Positions 23,689-32,146 of a DNA stretch of 39,329 nucleotides are shown piece by piece. The stretch comes from an uncultured Alphaproteobacteria bacterium. GTDB taxonomy: Bacteria > Pseudomonadota > Alphaproteobacteria > CAAHEQ01 > UBA3637. The first letter of the stretch is position 1; each line of letters starts with the position of its first letter. The position numbers and the translations under genes were made by a program. The stretch lies in assembly GCA_944392795.1 (NCBI GenBank), contig CALXXX010000015.1, forward strand, positions 1 to 39,329, in the 5' to 3' direction. Under the pieces are notes generated by a model. It was not told the DNA's origin. It did not search any database and saw only the letters and a list, made by a program, of their open reading frames with translations.

Positions 23689-24174
23689 ATGACAAAACAA
23701 ATCGTACATTCAACTTTAAATAATACAAAAGATGATCAAAAACAGGAAAGTATCCGATTACTGAATCAATTTCTTTCTGATTTTTTAGCTTTGGCTTTGA
23801 TGACAAAACAAGCTCATTGGAATATGAGGGGGAGTAATTTTATAGCGGTTCATGAGATGTTAGATCCATTTAATGAAAAATTGTTGGAATGGTCAGATAC
23901 ATTTGCAGAAAGAGCTGTTCAATTAGGCGGAGCAGCATATGGAACGCCTACCGTTGTTGTAGATAAAATGAGCTTTTCTCCATATCCTTTAGATATCTCT
24001 TCAACAACAGATCATTTAAGGGCTTTACGAGAGCGCTATGCGATTTTAGCTAATGCTGTTCGTGAAGCTATTGACGCAGGAAAAGCTGATCCTGATACAA
24101 TAGATTTTTTAACAGCCGCTAGTGAAGATCTAGATAAATATCTATGGTTTATTGAAGCCCATTTAGAAGCTTAG
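23689..24174 (+). CDS. dps: Dps-family ferritin-like DNA-protection protein
   Basis: A 161-residue member of the Dps family, which forms dodecamers that oxidise and store iron with peroxide and protect DNA. The ferroxidase-site signature is present: KQAHWNMRGSNFIAVHEMLD, with WSDTFAERAVQLGG after it. The N-terminal tail has few lysines. The ATG has AAGAAGGGAG upstream. A peroxide-responsive promoter would be expected in 23619-23670, but I found no clear operator. The gene ends one base before the stop of the convergent coiled-coil gene. Confidence 0.93.
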   Translation: MTKQIVHSTLNNTKDDQKQESIRLLNQFLSDFLALALMTKQAHWNMRGSNFIAVHEMLDPFNEKLLEWSDTFAERAVQLGGAAYGTPTVVVDKMSFSPYPLDISSTTDHLRALRERYAILANAVREAIDAGKADPDTIDFLTAASEDLDKYLWFIEAHLEA

Positions 24175-24175
24175 C

Positions 24176-24562
24176 TCATTCTTCTTTTTCTCGAGTGAGT
24201 ATAAATGATCGAGAAGAAGTGATGGGCTCAATAGATAAACGAAAGTGATTGACTCTTTTGGGCATGGAAAATACAATCAGATCGTTTAATAATTGAGCTT
24301 GACGATAACGGGCAGCTAAAATTTGAGAACGCAGTTGTAAAATAGAATGTTTTTTCCCTGATTTTTCAGAGGCTAAACATTGAGCCGTTTTTATATTTGG
24401 CTTTACTGACGTTTGATCTTGATGTTTTTTTAATTCAATTTCTAACTTTCTATTTTTCTTATATAAATTGAGTAAGATTTTTTTTAGCTGCCTTATTTTT
24501 TTTGCTTCATTAAAAGAAGAAAGAATTTTCTCCTCTGATGAGTTCTGCATTATAAATTTCAT
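24176..24562 (-). CDS. Basic coiled-coil protein of unknown function
   Basis: About 128 residues from the ATG at 24562, which has AAAGGAAAT upstream; 19 more codons are open but start with a poor site. The middle is a Lys/Leu/Glu-rich helix likely to form a coiled coil (KIRQLKKILLNLYKKNRKLE), followed by a second helix (LQLRSQILAARYRQAQLL) and a short C-terminal beta-like stretch ending EKEE. It has no signal peptide and is not recognised. It is convergent with dps and precedes nothing on its strand. Confidence 0.6.
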   Translation of the reverse strand: MKFIMQNSSEEKILSSFNEAKKIRQLKKILLNLYKKNRKLEIELKKHQDQTSVKPNIKTAQCLASEKSGKKHSILQLRSQILAARYRQAQLLNDLIVFSMPKRVNHFRLSIEPITSSRSFILTREKEE

Positions 24563-24662
24563 TTTATTTCCTTTCATGACAATAAAAAGAATAATATTAC
24601 AAAATCTACTAAATTTCAATCAAAAGTAGATTTTAGAGTAAGTTTGACCTAAAAATGTTTTA

Positions 24663-27164
24663 TTAAATTATTAATCCCTCTTTATTCGCAGAAATAGTTA
24701 CCGTCGAATTATCTTTAATTTCTCCATCCAAAAGTTTGATTGCCAATGGATTTTCTACCTCTTGTTGGATTAACCGTTTTAAAGGCCTTGCACCAAACTC
24801 TGCGTCATAACCATTGTCCGCCAACCAGTTCTTGGCTTTTTCATCTAATTGAAGTGTAATATGCCTGTCCGCAAGACGATCTTGTAAATGAGCCAATTGA
24901 ATATCAACAATAGAACGAATATGTTCTTTTTGAAGAGGATGGAAAACAATAATTTCATCCAATCGATTGATGAACTCAGGACGGAAAAAAGCTTTTAAAT
25001 TTTCTCGAATTTCTTTTTCTGTTTTTCCAGTGGCGATATTTGAAGTCATAATCAGAAAAGTATTTTTGAAATCAACAGTTCTGCCTTGTCCATCTGTTAA
25101 ACGACCATCGTCGAGGACCTGTAAAAGAACATTGAAGACATCTGGATGTGCTTTTTCAACTTCATCGAATAAAATGACTTGATAAGGCCGGCGTCTGACG
25201 GCTTCGGTTAAAACGCCGCCTTCATCATAACCGACATATCCCGGAGGTGCGCCGATGAGACGTGCGACTGCATGTTTTTCCATGTATTCCGACATATCAA
25301 TACGTAAATAAGCAGATTCTTCATCAAATAAAAATTCTGCCAGAGCTTTGGCCAACTCTGTTTTTCCGACACCGGTCGGTCCTAAGAAGAGAAAAGAGCC
25401 AATCGGACGATTTGGATCTTTTAATCCGGAACGAGATCTCCTGACTGCATTAGAGACAGCTACAATGGCTTCATCTTGTCCCACTACTCGACGTGCTAAG
25501 TTCTTTTCCATATTGAGGAGCTTTTCTTTTTCACTTCCCATTAGTTTGTCTACAGGAATGCCTGTCCATTTTGAGACTACTCCAGCAATAATGTCTGGCG
25601 TTACTGTTTCAACAGTCGTATGTGTCTGATTATGCAGATTAATTTCATTGAGCTTTTTTTCAAGTTCTGGGATTTCTTTATATCGTAACTCACCGGCACG
25701 TTCATACTGACCGTCTCGTAAAGCTTTTTCAACTTCAATTCGAGCCTTATCCAAGGCTTCTCGTAAATGTCCAGCTTCTTGAATGCTGTTTTTGTTCGCA
25801 CTCCATAATTTTGTTTCTTCAGCAGATTCTTTTTCCAGTTCTTCAATTTGCTTTTCTAGTTTCCCAAGCCGTTCTTTAGACGCTTGATCAGGTTCTTTTT
25901 TTAAAGCTTCTCGCTCAATCTTCATTTGTATCAGATGTCGATCTATTTCATCCAAATGTTCAGGTTTTGAGTCAATCGCCATTCGTAATTTACTTGCTGC
26001 TTCATCTATCAAATCAATTGCTTTATCAGGCAAAAAACGGTCAGTAATATAACGATTTGACATCACTGCAGCAGCGACTAAGGCAGCATCAGAAATACGT
26101 ACACCATGATGAAGCTCATATTTTTCTTTGATGCCCCGTAGAATAGAGACAGTTTCTTCTACTTGAGGCTCTCCAACATATACAGGCTGAAAACGGCGCG
26201 CAAAAGCTTGATCTTTTTCGATGTATTTTTGATATTCCTTTAAAGTTGTGGCGCCTATGCAGTGTAATTCTCCTCGAGCTAAGGCTGGTTTTAAAAGATT
26301 AGAAGCATCCATAGAACCGGAAGTAGCTCCAGCACCAACTACCGTATGCATTTCATCAATAAATAAAATAATTTGGCCATTAGAAGCGGAGACTTCTTGT
26401 AAAACGGCTTTTAGACGTTCTTCAAACTCACCGCGATATTTTGCTCCTGCAATTAAGGCTCCCATGTCTAAAGCCATTAAACGTTTGTGAGCTAAGCTTT
26501 CAGGAACATCGCCATTAACAATTCGTAATGCTAAGCCTTCTACAATAGCCGTTTTCCCAACGCCTGGTTCACCAATTAAAATTGGATTGTTCTTTGTGCG
26601 TCGGGATAAAACTTGAATAGTGTGTCGGATTTCTTCATCTCGTCCGATAACGGGATCAAGCTTACCTTGTAAAGCTCGCTCGGTATAATCTGTCGCATAT
26701 TTTTTAAGCGCATCAAAAGTATCTTCTGCTGTGGGAGATTGAGCCGTTCTGCCTTGACGCATATTATTGATAACTTGATTCAGTTTATGGATATCTACAC
26801 CATAAGATTTTTGTGCTAAAAGCGCTTGTAATAAACGTTCAACAGTGACATAAGAATCTTTTGCTTTTTCAGCTATTTGTTCTGCTAAGTCCAAAACTTT
26901 TAAAAAATTTTGAGAGGCAGATACTTGAATAGAACTTCCTTGAACGGTTGGAAGTTTTTCTACATCTTCATCGACTAATTGTCGGATATGTGAAACATCA
27001 GCTCCAGTTTGGGCTAAAAGTGAAGAAGCCATACCTTCTTTATCTTCTAACATGACTTTCAGAAGATGTTCTGGCATTAAAAATTGATTAGATTTACGTG
27101 CAGCTAAAGATTGCGCGTTTTGAATAAAGCCTTGGCAGCGATCAGTTAATTTTTCTTGATTCAT
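24663..27164 (-). CDS. clpB: ATP-dependent disaggregase ClpB
   Basis: Hexameric AAA+ chaperone that pulls proteins out of aggregates together with DnaK. It has 833 residues, close to the usual 850-860. The N-domain repeat (about 1-145) is followed by the first AAA+ module with Walker A GEPGVGKT at 198-205 and [14 protein letters not shown]. The coiled-coil middle domain spans about 395-515 and separates ClpB from ClpA/ClpC. The second AAA+ module has GPTGVGKT at 595-602 and [10 protein letters not shown]. The arginine-rich [10 protein letters not shown] lies near the C-terminus. The ATG at 27164 has AAAGGAAT upstream, and a heat-shock-type promoter lies 25 bp further up. Confidence 0.98.
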   Translation of the reverse strand: MNQEKLTDRCQGFIQNAQSLAARKSNQFLMPEHLLKVMLEDKEGMASSLLAQTGADVSHIRQLVDEDVEKLPTVQGSSIQVSASQNFLKVLDLAEQIAEKAKDSYVTVERLLQALLAQKSYGVDIHKLNQVINNMRQGRTAQSPTAEDTFDALKKYATDYTERALQGKLDPVIGRDEEIRHTIQVLSRRTKNNPILIGEPGVGKTAIVEGLALRIVNGDVPESLAHKRLMALDMGALIAGAKYRGEFEERLKAVLQEVSASNGQIILFIDEMHTVVGAGATSGSMDASNLLKPALARGELHCIGATTLKEYQKYIEKDQAFARRFQPVYVGEPQVEETVSILRGIKEKYELHHGVRISDAALVAAAVMSNRYITDRFLPDKAIDLIDEAASKLRMAIDSKPEHLDEIDRHLIQMKIEREALKKEPDQASKERLGKLEKQIEELEKESAEETKLWSANKNSIQEAGHLREALDKARIEVEKALRDGQYERAGELRYKEIPELEKKLNEINLHNQTHTTVETVTPDIIAGVVSKWTGIPVDKLMGSEKEKLLNMEKNLARRVVGQDEAIVAVSNAVRRSRSGLKDPNRPIGSFLFLGPTGVGKTELAKALAEFLFDEESAYLRIDMSEYMEKHAVARLIGAPPGYVGYDEGGVLTEAVRRRPYQVILFDEVEKAHPDVFNVLLQVLDDGRLTDGQGRTVDFKNTFLIMTSNIATGKTEKEIRENLKAFFRPEFINRLDEIIVFHPLQKEHIRSIVDIQLAHLQDRLADRHITLQLDEKAKNWLADNGYDAEFGARPLKRLIQQEVENPLAIKLLDGEIKDNSTVTISANKEGLII

Positions 27165-27188
27165 AATAAAATTCCTTTCTTTTTATAA

Positions 27189-27218
27189 AACATAGGAACT
27201 TATGCTCTGTTTTTCAAG
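27189..27218 (-). promoter_or_regulatory. Heat-shock (RpoH, sigma-32-type) promoter of clpB
   Basis: On the minus strand CTTGAAA (27218-27212) and CTATGTT (27195-27189) are separated by 16 bp. This resembles the RpoH promoter pattern of proteobacteria (CTTGAAA, then a CCATnT or CTATnT-like element), and clpB is a standard RpoH target. Confidence 0.6.
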
Positions 27219-27331
27219 AGCAAAATAGAGCGTCGCTTATCCAGTCGATCATTTCCTTAAATTATTTGGTTTTCTGATATAATTTGTCATTTAAACTTAT
27301 TTTTGCTAAAATAAAATAAAGGAGCCATAAA

Positions 27332-28417
27332 ATGGTCAAAACTTTTGAAGAAAAACAGGCAATGGAATTAGCGATAAAATTTATAAAAACTGGTTTACGC
27401 GGATCAAAAGAGGATAAAATTCGCAATAAGCTGGGGAATAAAGCATGGCCATTAGCTCAAAAAATTACACGATATGGGGGGTGGGGAGGCGTTGGTATCT
27501 TAGCGGCATCCGCCATAATGGGAGCACCGGTGACATTACCATCTATTCTTGTGATAGGCAGCAGTTTTTTAGTAGATAAATGGGCACAAGGTCATGTTCA
27601 GTTTTTGCAAAATGTGACATTGCGTCAGGCTGCTTTTTTTGGTCGTTCAATGAAAAATGCAAATGTGCCTGAAACTGTTCGTCAAAAAGCAATTGAGTAT
27701 TTTTTGCAAAAAGAAAGTCCTCTTTTTACAGCAAAGAAATATCTAAAAAAGAATCCAGATATGGTCACGCGTTTAAAGGATGGCCAAATGGCCAAGTTGA
27801 ATAAAAACTTTGTTTCTTTTTTCGATGAAAATACACATGCTCTTTCTGTTTCGGCGGCTAAAGAAAAAAGAGCTGTTACTTTTTCTGAGCGCTTAGATGT
27901 CTATAGAAAAACTTGGCGACAGTTTAAAGCAGCAAAAGCTGAAGAAGAGACTCAAAATAAAGTTGCTCCAGAAAAAGGTGAAGCTGTCGTCCATTCAAAG
28001 AAAACATCGTTTTCTCGCCTGGAGGAGTCATTGAATAGAGCTCAAGTTTTAAATACATACGCTTCTGTATTTCAAAAGAGTATGTCCGAGTCTATAAAAA
28101 CTGAGGAAAATGGAGCTAAAAGATTGCTGATTTCTGCTAATCTGATGAAACAAATTAATTCGGAAACCATGAAGAAAACAGGCTCTAAAATAGCTGATAT
28201 TGAAGCTATTAAGGTTGGTGCAAAAGAAAACCTAATTTTAGAAGCTGTTTTCCGAACTATTTTAGTCGCTGAAAATACATTAAAGGGCATCCAGGCAAGG
28301 GGTGAAACGGAATTTTGCTCCGGTGCTTCAAGTCTTGGTTCTACATTTGATGCCTCTCGTTCTTCGAACGTTGATAAGGCTTTAATAGCCCGTGATTTGG
28401 CAGGAAGCCGATCATGA
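27332..28417 (+). CDS. Unknown helical protein, coupled to the 28414 gene
   Basis: A 361-residue protein I do not recognise. After about 45 polar residues a glycine-rich hydrophobic stretch (YGGWGGVGILAASAIMG, then LPSILVIGSSFLV) spans about 48-83 and could be one or two membrane helices. The rest is polar and mainly helical, with Ser/Lys-rich linkers and a C-terminal Ser-rich tail. The ATG has AAAGGAGCC upstream, and TATAAT at 27278-27283 is a possible -10. The stop overlaps the start of the next gene as ATGA, so the two are translated together. That next gene is a paralogue of the one at 2094, so this protein may be a partner of that small family. Confidence 0.75.
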   Translation: MVKTFEEKQAMELAIKFIKTGLRGSKEDKIRNKLGNKAWPLAQKITRYGGWGGVGILAASAIMGAPVTLPSILVIGSSFLVDKWAQGHVQFLQNVTLRQAAFFGRSMKNANVPETVRQKAIEYFLQKESPLFTAKKYLKKNPDMVTRLKDGQMAKLNKNFVSFFDENTHALSVSAAKEKRAVTFSERLDVYRKTWRQFKAAKAEEETQNKVAPEKGEAVVHSKKTSFSRLEESLNRAQVLNTYASVFQKSMSESIKTEENGAKRLLISANLMKQINSETMKKTGSKIADIEAIKVGAKENLILEAVFRTILVAENTLKGIQARGETEFCSGASSLGSTFDASRSSNVDKALIARDLAGSRS

Positions 28418-28725
28418 AACAAATGAAATTATATACGATGTTTCTAACGGAAAAAGGTGAGCTTGTTTGTGTTATTCCAACTATGGATACATCTTTTCCA
28501 ACCCAGTCTAAAATACTTTATGATGGGGGTAAACATGCATTATTTTATCGTACATCTAATCAAATTTTTATTCTGGATTATGTTAATAAAGCCATTCAAA
28601 CAGTTTTAAAACAAACAACACGTTTGTTGATGTTTGAAATAGACTTACAGCAGCAGAATGTTGTAACAAATTATTTTGTTCCGATTATATCAACAGAACA
28701 CTTACCTTCTTTTGAATTAGAATAA
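28414..28725 (+). CDS. Small conserved protein, paralogue of the gene at 2094
   Basis: A 103-residue soluble-looking protein. It shares with the 2094 protein the pattern YDG..HALF.RT...I..LDYVN near its middle and VVTNYFVPI near its end. The function is unknown. Its ATG overlaps the TGA of the 361-residue gene upstream, so it is the second gene of a coupled pair, the same position as its paralogue. No signal peptide or cysteine motif is present. Confidence 0.8.
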   Translation: MKQMKLYTMFLTEKGELVCVIPTMDTSFPTQSKILYDGGKHALFYRTSNQIFILDYVNKAIQTVLKQTTRLLMFEIDLQQQNVVTNYFVPIISTEHLPSFELE

Positions 28726-28869
28726 AATTTCGATCATTAAGAATATTTTTCAGAAAAAGCTTTAATCCTTTTAAGAAAATCTTAGTATTTTATGTATTAC
28801 ACATAAGAAGGTATGAATAATTCGTAATATAAAAGTACATAGGTATAAGTTTTGATTAAATTTGTTTTT

Positions 28870-28889
28870 AATTATGTTAGAACATAATT
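28870..28889. promoter_or_regulatory. Perfect 20-bp palindrome upstream of an outer-membrane protein gene
   Basis: AATTATGTT-AG-AACATAATT is a perfect 9-2-9 inverted repeat starting 42 bases before the ATG at 28912, where a -10 or operator would be expected. TTGATT at 28853-28858 could serve as a -35. It looks like a dimeric regulator site. Confidence 0.45.
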
Positions 28890-28911
28890 TGTTATAAATG
28901 AAAGGGTAAAG

Positions 28912-29679
28912 ATGAAAAAATTTTTATTAATTTTCTTATTAACGACATCAACTTCTGTTTTTGCTGCTGATTGGGGATATGTGAATCAGAACAGCTATCA
29001 AAAATATCGCCGACCAGCTTATCAACAACCGAGGTGTCAATCTCAATCCCAACAGCCAAGGTACCAACGCCAATATCAACAACCTGGTTATCAGCGTCAA
29101 TATCAACAGTCAACTCAGCCTACGCAGCGGTATAGTATAGAAAATCAAAGTAATTATTCTAATTATGAAACTACTCCGGCGCAAAAGAGTCATTCTTCAA
29201 AAAGATTTTATATTACACCAAGAGTAGGCGGAAGTTATGTGAATTTCTTAAATGAAAAAGGACTTGATGGTGGCTTTGGCTTTATGACAAATATAGCTGC
29301 AGGTATGTATTTTAACCAATTTCGAACAGATGTCGAAGTCGGATATCATTTCGAACGAGAGATGGGAAATTCTTCTATTGATTTTAATCAAATAGATTTC
29401 TTAGCGAATGGCTATTATGATTTTAAAAATAGTACTTCTTTTACTCCTTTTATCGGAGCTGGTATCGGATTTGCGCATACCAAATTATCTGTAGATTTAG
29501 CCAAATTGGGTGAAGTAAGTGCTTCAGAGACAAACTTAAGTGTGGCCTTATCAGGCGGTATTAATTACGCTTTAAATGATGTCATTTCTTTTGAAGGAAT
29601 GGGAAGAGGTAAATATATTTTCTGTAATGGAGATTTGCTTGATTTGGAATTGCTTGCGGGTGTTAGATTTAGTTTCTGA
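28912..29679 (+). CDS. Outer-membrane beta-barrel protein with Gln/Tyr repeats
   Basis: A 255-residue exported protein. A signal peptide ends SVFA-AD. Residues about 25-75 are low-complexity Tyr/Gln/Arg/Pro repeats (YQQPGYQRQYQQ). From about 98 the sequence alternates in the manner of an eight-stranded OMP barrel: YITPRVGGSYVNF, GFMTNIAAGMYF, TDVEVGYHFE, ANGYYDF, FTPFIGAGIGFAHTKL and a C-terminal ELLAGVRFSF with the final Phe required for barrel assembly. This matches Opa/OmpA-like porin-fold proteins of alphaproteobacteria. The repeats would lie at the N-terminal, periplasmic or wall-facing side. A terminator follows. Confidence 0.88.
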   Translation: MKKFLLIFLLTTSTSVFAADWGYVNQNSYQKYRRPAYQQPRCQSQSQQPRYQRQYQQPGYQRQYQQSTQPTQRYSIENQSNYSNYETTPAQKSHSSKRFYITPRVGGSYVNFLNEKGLDGGFGFMTNIAAGMYFNQFRTDVEVGYHFEREMGNSSIDFNQIDFLANGYYDFKNSTSFTPFIGAGIGFAHTKLSVDLAKLGEVSASETNLSVALSGGINYALNDVISFEGMGRGKYIFCNGDLLDLELLAGVRFSF

Positions 29680-29712
29680 CTTTTGAAACAATTCTTTGAG
29701 ATTAAATCCAAT

Positions 29713-29741
29713 CAAAAAAGGTCCGTTAAGGGCCTTTTTTT
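29713..29741 (+). terminator. Rho-independent terminator after the barrel gene
   Basis: Stem AAAAAGGTCC / GGGCCTTTTT (one T-G pair) with a GTTAA loop and a T tail. Confidence 0.85.
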
Positions 29742-29841
29742 ATAAGCTGTATTGCTTTACAGCAGTATTACAGGTACACTATCAGACATATAAGAAAAAA
29801 AGCCCTGATCAAGATGTTTCGTATGAAAAAATGAGCTAAAA

Positions 29842-29866
29842 AATAAAAAAAGTGCAATAGCACTCT
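29842..29866 (-). terminator. Terminator of the tRNA-Ala gene
   Basis: On the minus strand AGTGC-TATT-GCACT is followed by TTTTTTTATTTTTT, 12 bases after the tRNA 3' end. Confidence 0.8.
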
Positions 29867-29876
29867 TTAACCTTAT

Positions 29877-29952
29877 TGGTGGAGGTAAGGAGGATCGAAC
29901 TCCTGACCTCTGCAATGCCATTGCAGCGCTCTCCCAGCTGAGCTATACCCCC
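29877..29952 (-). tRNA. tRNA-Ala, anticodon GGC
   Basis: A 76-base cloverleaf on the minus strand: acceptor GGGGGTA, D-arm AGCTCAGCTGGGAGAGC, anticodon stem-loop CTGCA-ATGGCAT-TGCAG with anticodon GGC, and T-arm AGGAGTTCGATCCTCCT. The 3' end ACCA is encoded. It reads GCC and, by wobble, GCU codons. Confidence 0.97.
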
Positions 29953-30036
29953 AACGGATAAAAGTCAATATACATAAAAAAAATAAAAATGCAAGTAAAA
30001 AAAATAATAGAGAAATTACTTTTAAGTAAATAAAAT

Positions 30037-30750
30037 CTATAAACAGCCCATAGCTTTAAAAGTATTTATTCCTTTTTTAGATACAATAACGTGGTCGTGT
30101 AATGTAATATTCATATGTTTGGCTGTTTCTGCAATTTCTTTTGTGAGTTGGATATCTGCTTGAGAGGCTCGTGTATCACCGGATGGATGGTTGTGGACCA
30201 GTAAAAAAGAAACTGCACCACGATGCATGATTGTTTCAATTACTTCTCGTAAATAAACAGAAGCCTGATTGACCGTTCCTCTTTGCAGTTGGTCAACTCC
30301 CAGAACAGCACCTCTCGCATCAAGACTGATGACATAGAGATATTCTTTCGTTTCTCGTCCTAAAAGAGCAAAACAATAATTTTGGATCTTTTCCCAACTA
30401 TCTAAAACATTTTTATCTAATATCTCATGTTTGAGAATTCTTAAATTTGCATTTTGTATAACTTTAAATAAAGCAATGGTATTTTCTTTAACGCCTTTTA
30501 TTTTCTTGAGCTCTTCAGTTTGCGCACAGAGGACATTACCTAAGGAACCAAAACGCGCTATTAGATTTTTTGCTAAAGGTTTTACATCTTTTCGTGGAAT
30601 AGCATAAGTTAACATCAGTTCCAACAATTCATAATCTTCAAAACCGATACCACCGTTTTGGATTAACTTATCCTTTAATCTTTTGCGATGTCCTTCCGCA
30701 GAAGGAACCAATTGTTGACTTTCTTTTTCTGTCAGTTTTTTCTTCTCCAT
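30037..30750 (-). CDS. radC: RadC family JAB/MPN-domain protein
   Basis: A 237-residue protein of the RadC family. The N-terminal helix-hairpin-helix-like part is at about 20-100 (DYELLELMLTYAIPRKDVKPLA, LKKIKGVKENTIAL). The JAMM metal site follows as HNHPSGD (His186, His188) with Asp199 at the expected distance in DTRASQAD. The family was once linked to DNA repair; its real job is unclear. It ends the map-radC pair: its start lies 12 bp past the map stop, with AAAAAGG upstream. Confidence 0.93.
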   Translation of the reverse strand: MEKKKLTEKESQQLVPSAEGHRKRLKDKLIQNGGIGFEDYELLELMLTYAIPRKDVKPLAKNLIARFGSLGNVLCAQTEELKKIKGVKENTIALFKVIQNANLRILKHEILDKNVLDSWEKIQNYCFALLGRETKEYLYVISLDARGAVLGVDQLQRGTVNQASVYLREVIETIMHRGAVSFLLVHNHPSGDTRASQADIQLTKEIAETAKHMNITLHDHVIVSKKGINTFKAMGCL

Positions 30751-30762
30751 TATAAAGCCTTT

Positions 30763-31557
30763 TTACTTTATCTGATAAGGTGGAAAGTCTAATCCTTTCG
30801 GTGAAAGAGTAAAAATCTCAGGTCCATTTTTTGTAATGCCAATGGTATGTTCAAATTGAGCAGAAAGCGTTCTATCTTTTGTAATGGCAGTCCAACCATC
30901 AGAAAGAACCAAGGCATCCGGTTTCCCAATATTAACCATAGGTTCAACAGTGAAAATCATTCCTTCAACAATTTCCATGCCTTCTCCTTTTCGACCATAG
31001 TTTAAAACATTCGGCAATAGGTGAAAAGCTCTTCCGACACCATGTCCACAGAAATCTTCAACAACAGAAAAACGCTCTTTTTCTGCGCAATGTTGAATAG
31101 CATAGCCGACATCTCCCATGGTATTGCCTATTTTAGCAGCGTTAATGCCAGCCATCATAGAATCATAAGCATTTTGGACAAGTCGTTTTGCTTTAACGGA
31201 GGGTGCTCCGACATAATACATGCGGCTGGAATCACCAAACCAACCATCTAAAATAGGTGTAATGTCAATATTAATGATATCTCCGTCGTAAAGTTTTTTG
31301 TCTCCGGGAATTCCATGGCAAATGATATGATTCGCCGAGATACAACTTGCTTTTGGATAACCACGATAACCTAATGTTGCCGGAACAGCTCCATGATCTC
31401 GCATGAATTCTTCCAATAGTTCATCCAATCTTCCTGTTGTAACCCCCGGAACAACAAATGGCGTAATATAATCTAATGTTTCTGCTGCTAAACGACCAGC
31501 TTTACGCATGCCGTCAAATTCGTCAACAGAGTAAAGTGCAATTTCTTTATTGTTCAT
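30763..31557 (-). CDS. map: Methionine aminopeptidase, type I
   Basis: Removes the initiator methionine from new proteins. I start it at the ATG at 31557 with AAGGAAG nine bases upstream; 14 extra codons are open but lie outside the family's usual start. In this numbering the five metal ligands are all present: Asp98, Asp109 (IDITPILDGWFGD), His172 (CGHGVGR), Glu205 (VEPM) and Glu236 (QFEHT), with His81 in HIICHGIPG. Each is one position from the E. coli enzyme. 264 residues is the normal length. It is upstream of radC on the same strand. Confidence 0.97.
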   Translation of the reverse strand: MNNKEIALYSVDEFDGMRKAGRLAAETLDYITPFVVPGVTTGRLDELLEEFMRDHGAVPATLGYRGYPKASCISANHIICHGIPGDKKLYDGDIINIDITPILDGWFGDSSRMYYVGAPSVKAKRLVQNAYDSMMAGINAAKIGNTMGDVGYAIQHCAEKERFSVVEDFCGHGVGRAFHLLPNVLNYGRKGEGMEIVEGMIFTVEPMVNIGKPDALVLSDGWTAITKDRTLSAQFEHTIGITKNGPEIFTLSPKGLDFPPYQIK

Positions 31558-31644
31558 TTTGACATACTTCCTTTTTGGGGCTAGAATATACTCATTCATG
31601 TAAAAAGGCTAGTCTTTTTTTGATAAAAAGGAAAATGTTTTCTG

Positions 31645-31785
31645 ATGACAAAACGACAAAAGTGGATTTTGATGATGATTATCTTAGGAACAATAGGATG
31701 GTTATTTATGCAAAACTCGCCATTGTTTCATAAGAAGCCTCTAGATAATAGAGCTGTCTTTATTCTTCAAAATGAAAATAATTGA
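31645..31785 (+). CDS. 46-residue single-pass membrane peptide
   Basis: A short ORF in the gap between map and rpmF. It starts with a basic TKRQKW stretch, then one hydrophobic helix (ILMMIILGTIGWLFM), then a polar tail ending FILQNENN. An AAAAGGAAAA lies about ten bases before the ATG, rather far. Charge and hydrophobicity fit a small inner-membrane protein with the N-terminus inside. It could also be chance in AT-rich DNA. It lies on the same strand as rpmF, 170 bp upstream. Confidence 0.45.
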   Translation: MTKRQKWILMMIILGTIGWLFMQNSPLFHKKPLDNRAVFILQNENN

Positions 31786-31858
31786 TTGAAAAATAAAAAG
31801 TTTTGTGTTATAAACAACACATCTTTAAAGAAGACATAAAAGATTCATAAAATAAAAC

Positions 31859-31887
31859 TTGCAAAAAGTTCGAAAATTATGTATGAA
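31859..31887 (+). promoter_or_regulatory. Possible rpmF operon promoter
   Basis: TTGCAA (31859-31864) and TATGAA (31882-31887) are separated by 17 bp. The -10 is imperfect. The leader that would follow carries the hairpin at 31909. Confidence 0.35.
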
Positions 31888-31908
31888 AGTGTCTTTGAAA
31901 AGTTAAAT

Positions 31909-31929
31909 GGTCCGATGGGCGGGCCTTTT
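31909..31929 (+). promoter_or_regulatory. Leader hairpin before rpmF, attenuator-like
   Basis: GGTCC-GATGGGC-GGGCC followed by TTTT, 27 bases before the rpmF start. The short GC-rich stem with a T tract could act as a weak terminator or as a binding site in the mRNA. No ribosomal-protein ligand is known to me for it. Confidence 0.3.
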
Positions 31930-31955
31930 GTATTGAATAAGAAAGAGTTAAAAAA

Positions 31956-32141
31956 ATGGCTGTACCAAAGAAAAAAACATCTAAATCTCGCAGAGATATG
32001 CGTCGCTCTCATGAAGCTCTTGGCAAAAACCCCATGGTCGAATGCCCAAATTGTGGCGAAATGATGCGCCCTCATCATGTTTGCGAAGCTTGTGGTTTTT
32101 ATAATAAACGTGAAGTTGTTTCTCAAGCAAAAACAGAGTAA
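31956..32141 (+). CDS. rpmF: Ribosomal protein bL32
   Basis: A 61-residue large-subunit protein starting [20 protein letters not shown], which is the standard bL32 opening. The zinc-finger CxxC...CxxC is complete: [18 protein letters not shown]. The ATG has AAAGAG some ten bases upstream. The rpmF-plsX-fabH order is conserved in many bacteria. Confidence 0.98.
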   Translation: MAVPKKKTSKSRRDMRRSHEALGKNPMVECPNCGEMMRPHHVCEACGFYNKREVVSQAKTE

Positions 32142-32146
32142 AACAA

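Noticed and set aside
25348-25629. Plus-strand ORFs inside clpB
   Set aside because: They are antisense shadows of a strongly conserved gene and have no start signals.
31879-32064. Plus-strand ORF overlapping the start of rpmF in another frame
   Set aside because: No Shine-Dalgarno, and most of it is only rpmF read out of frame. A leader-peptide role cannot be excluded but has no support.
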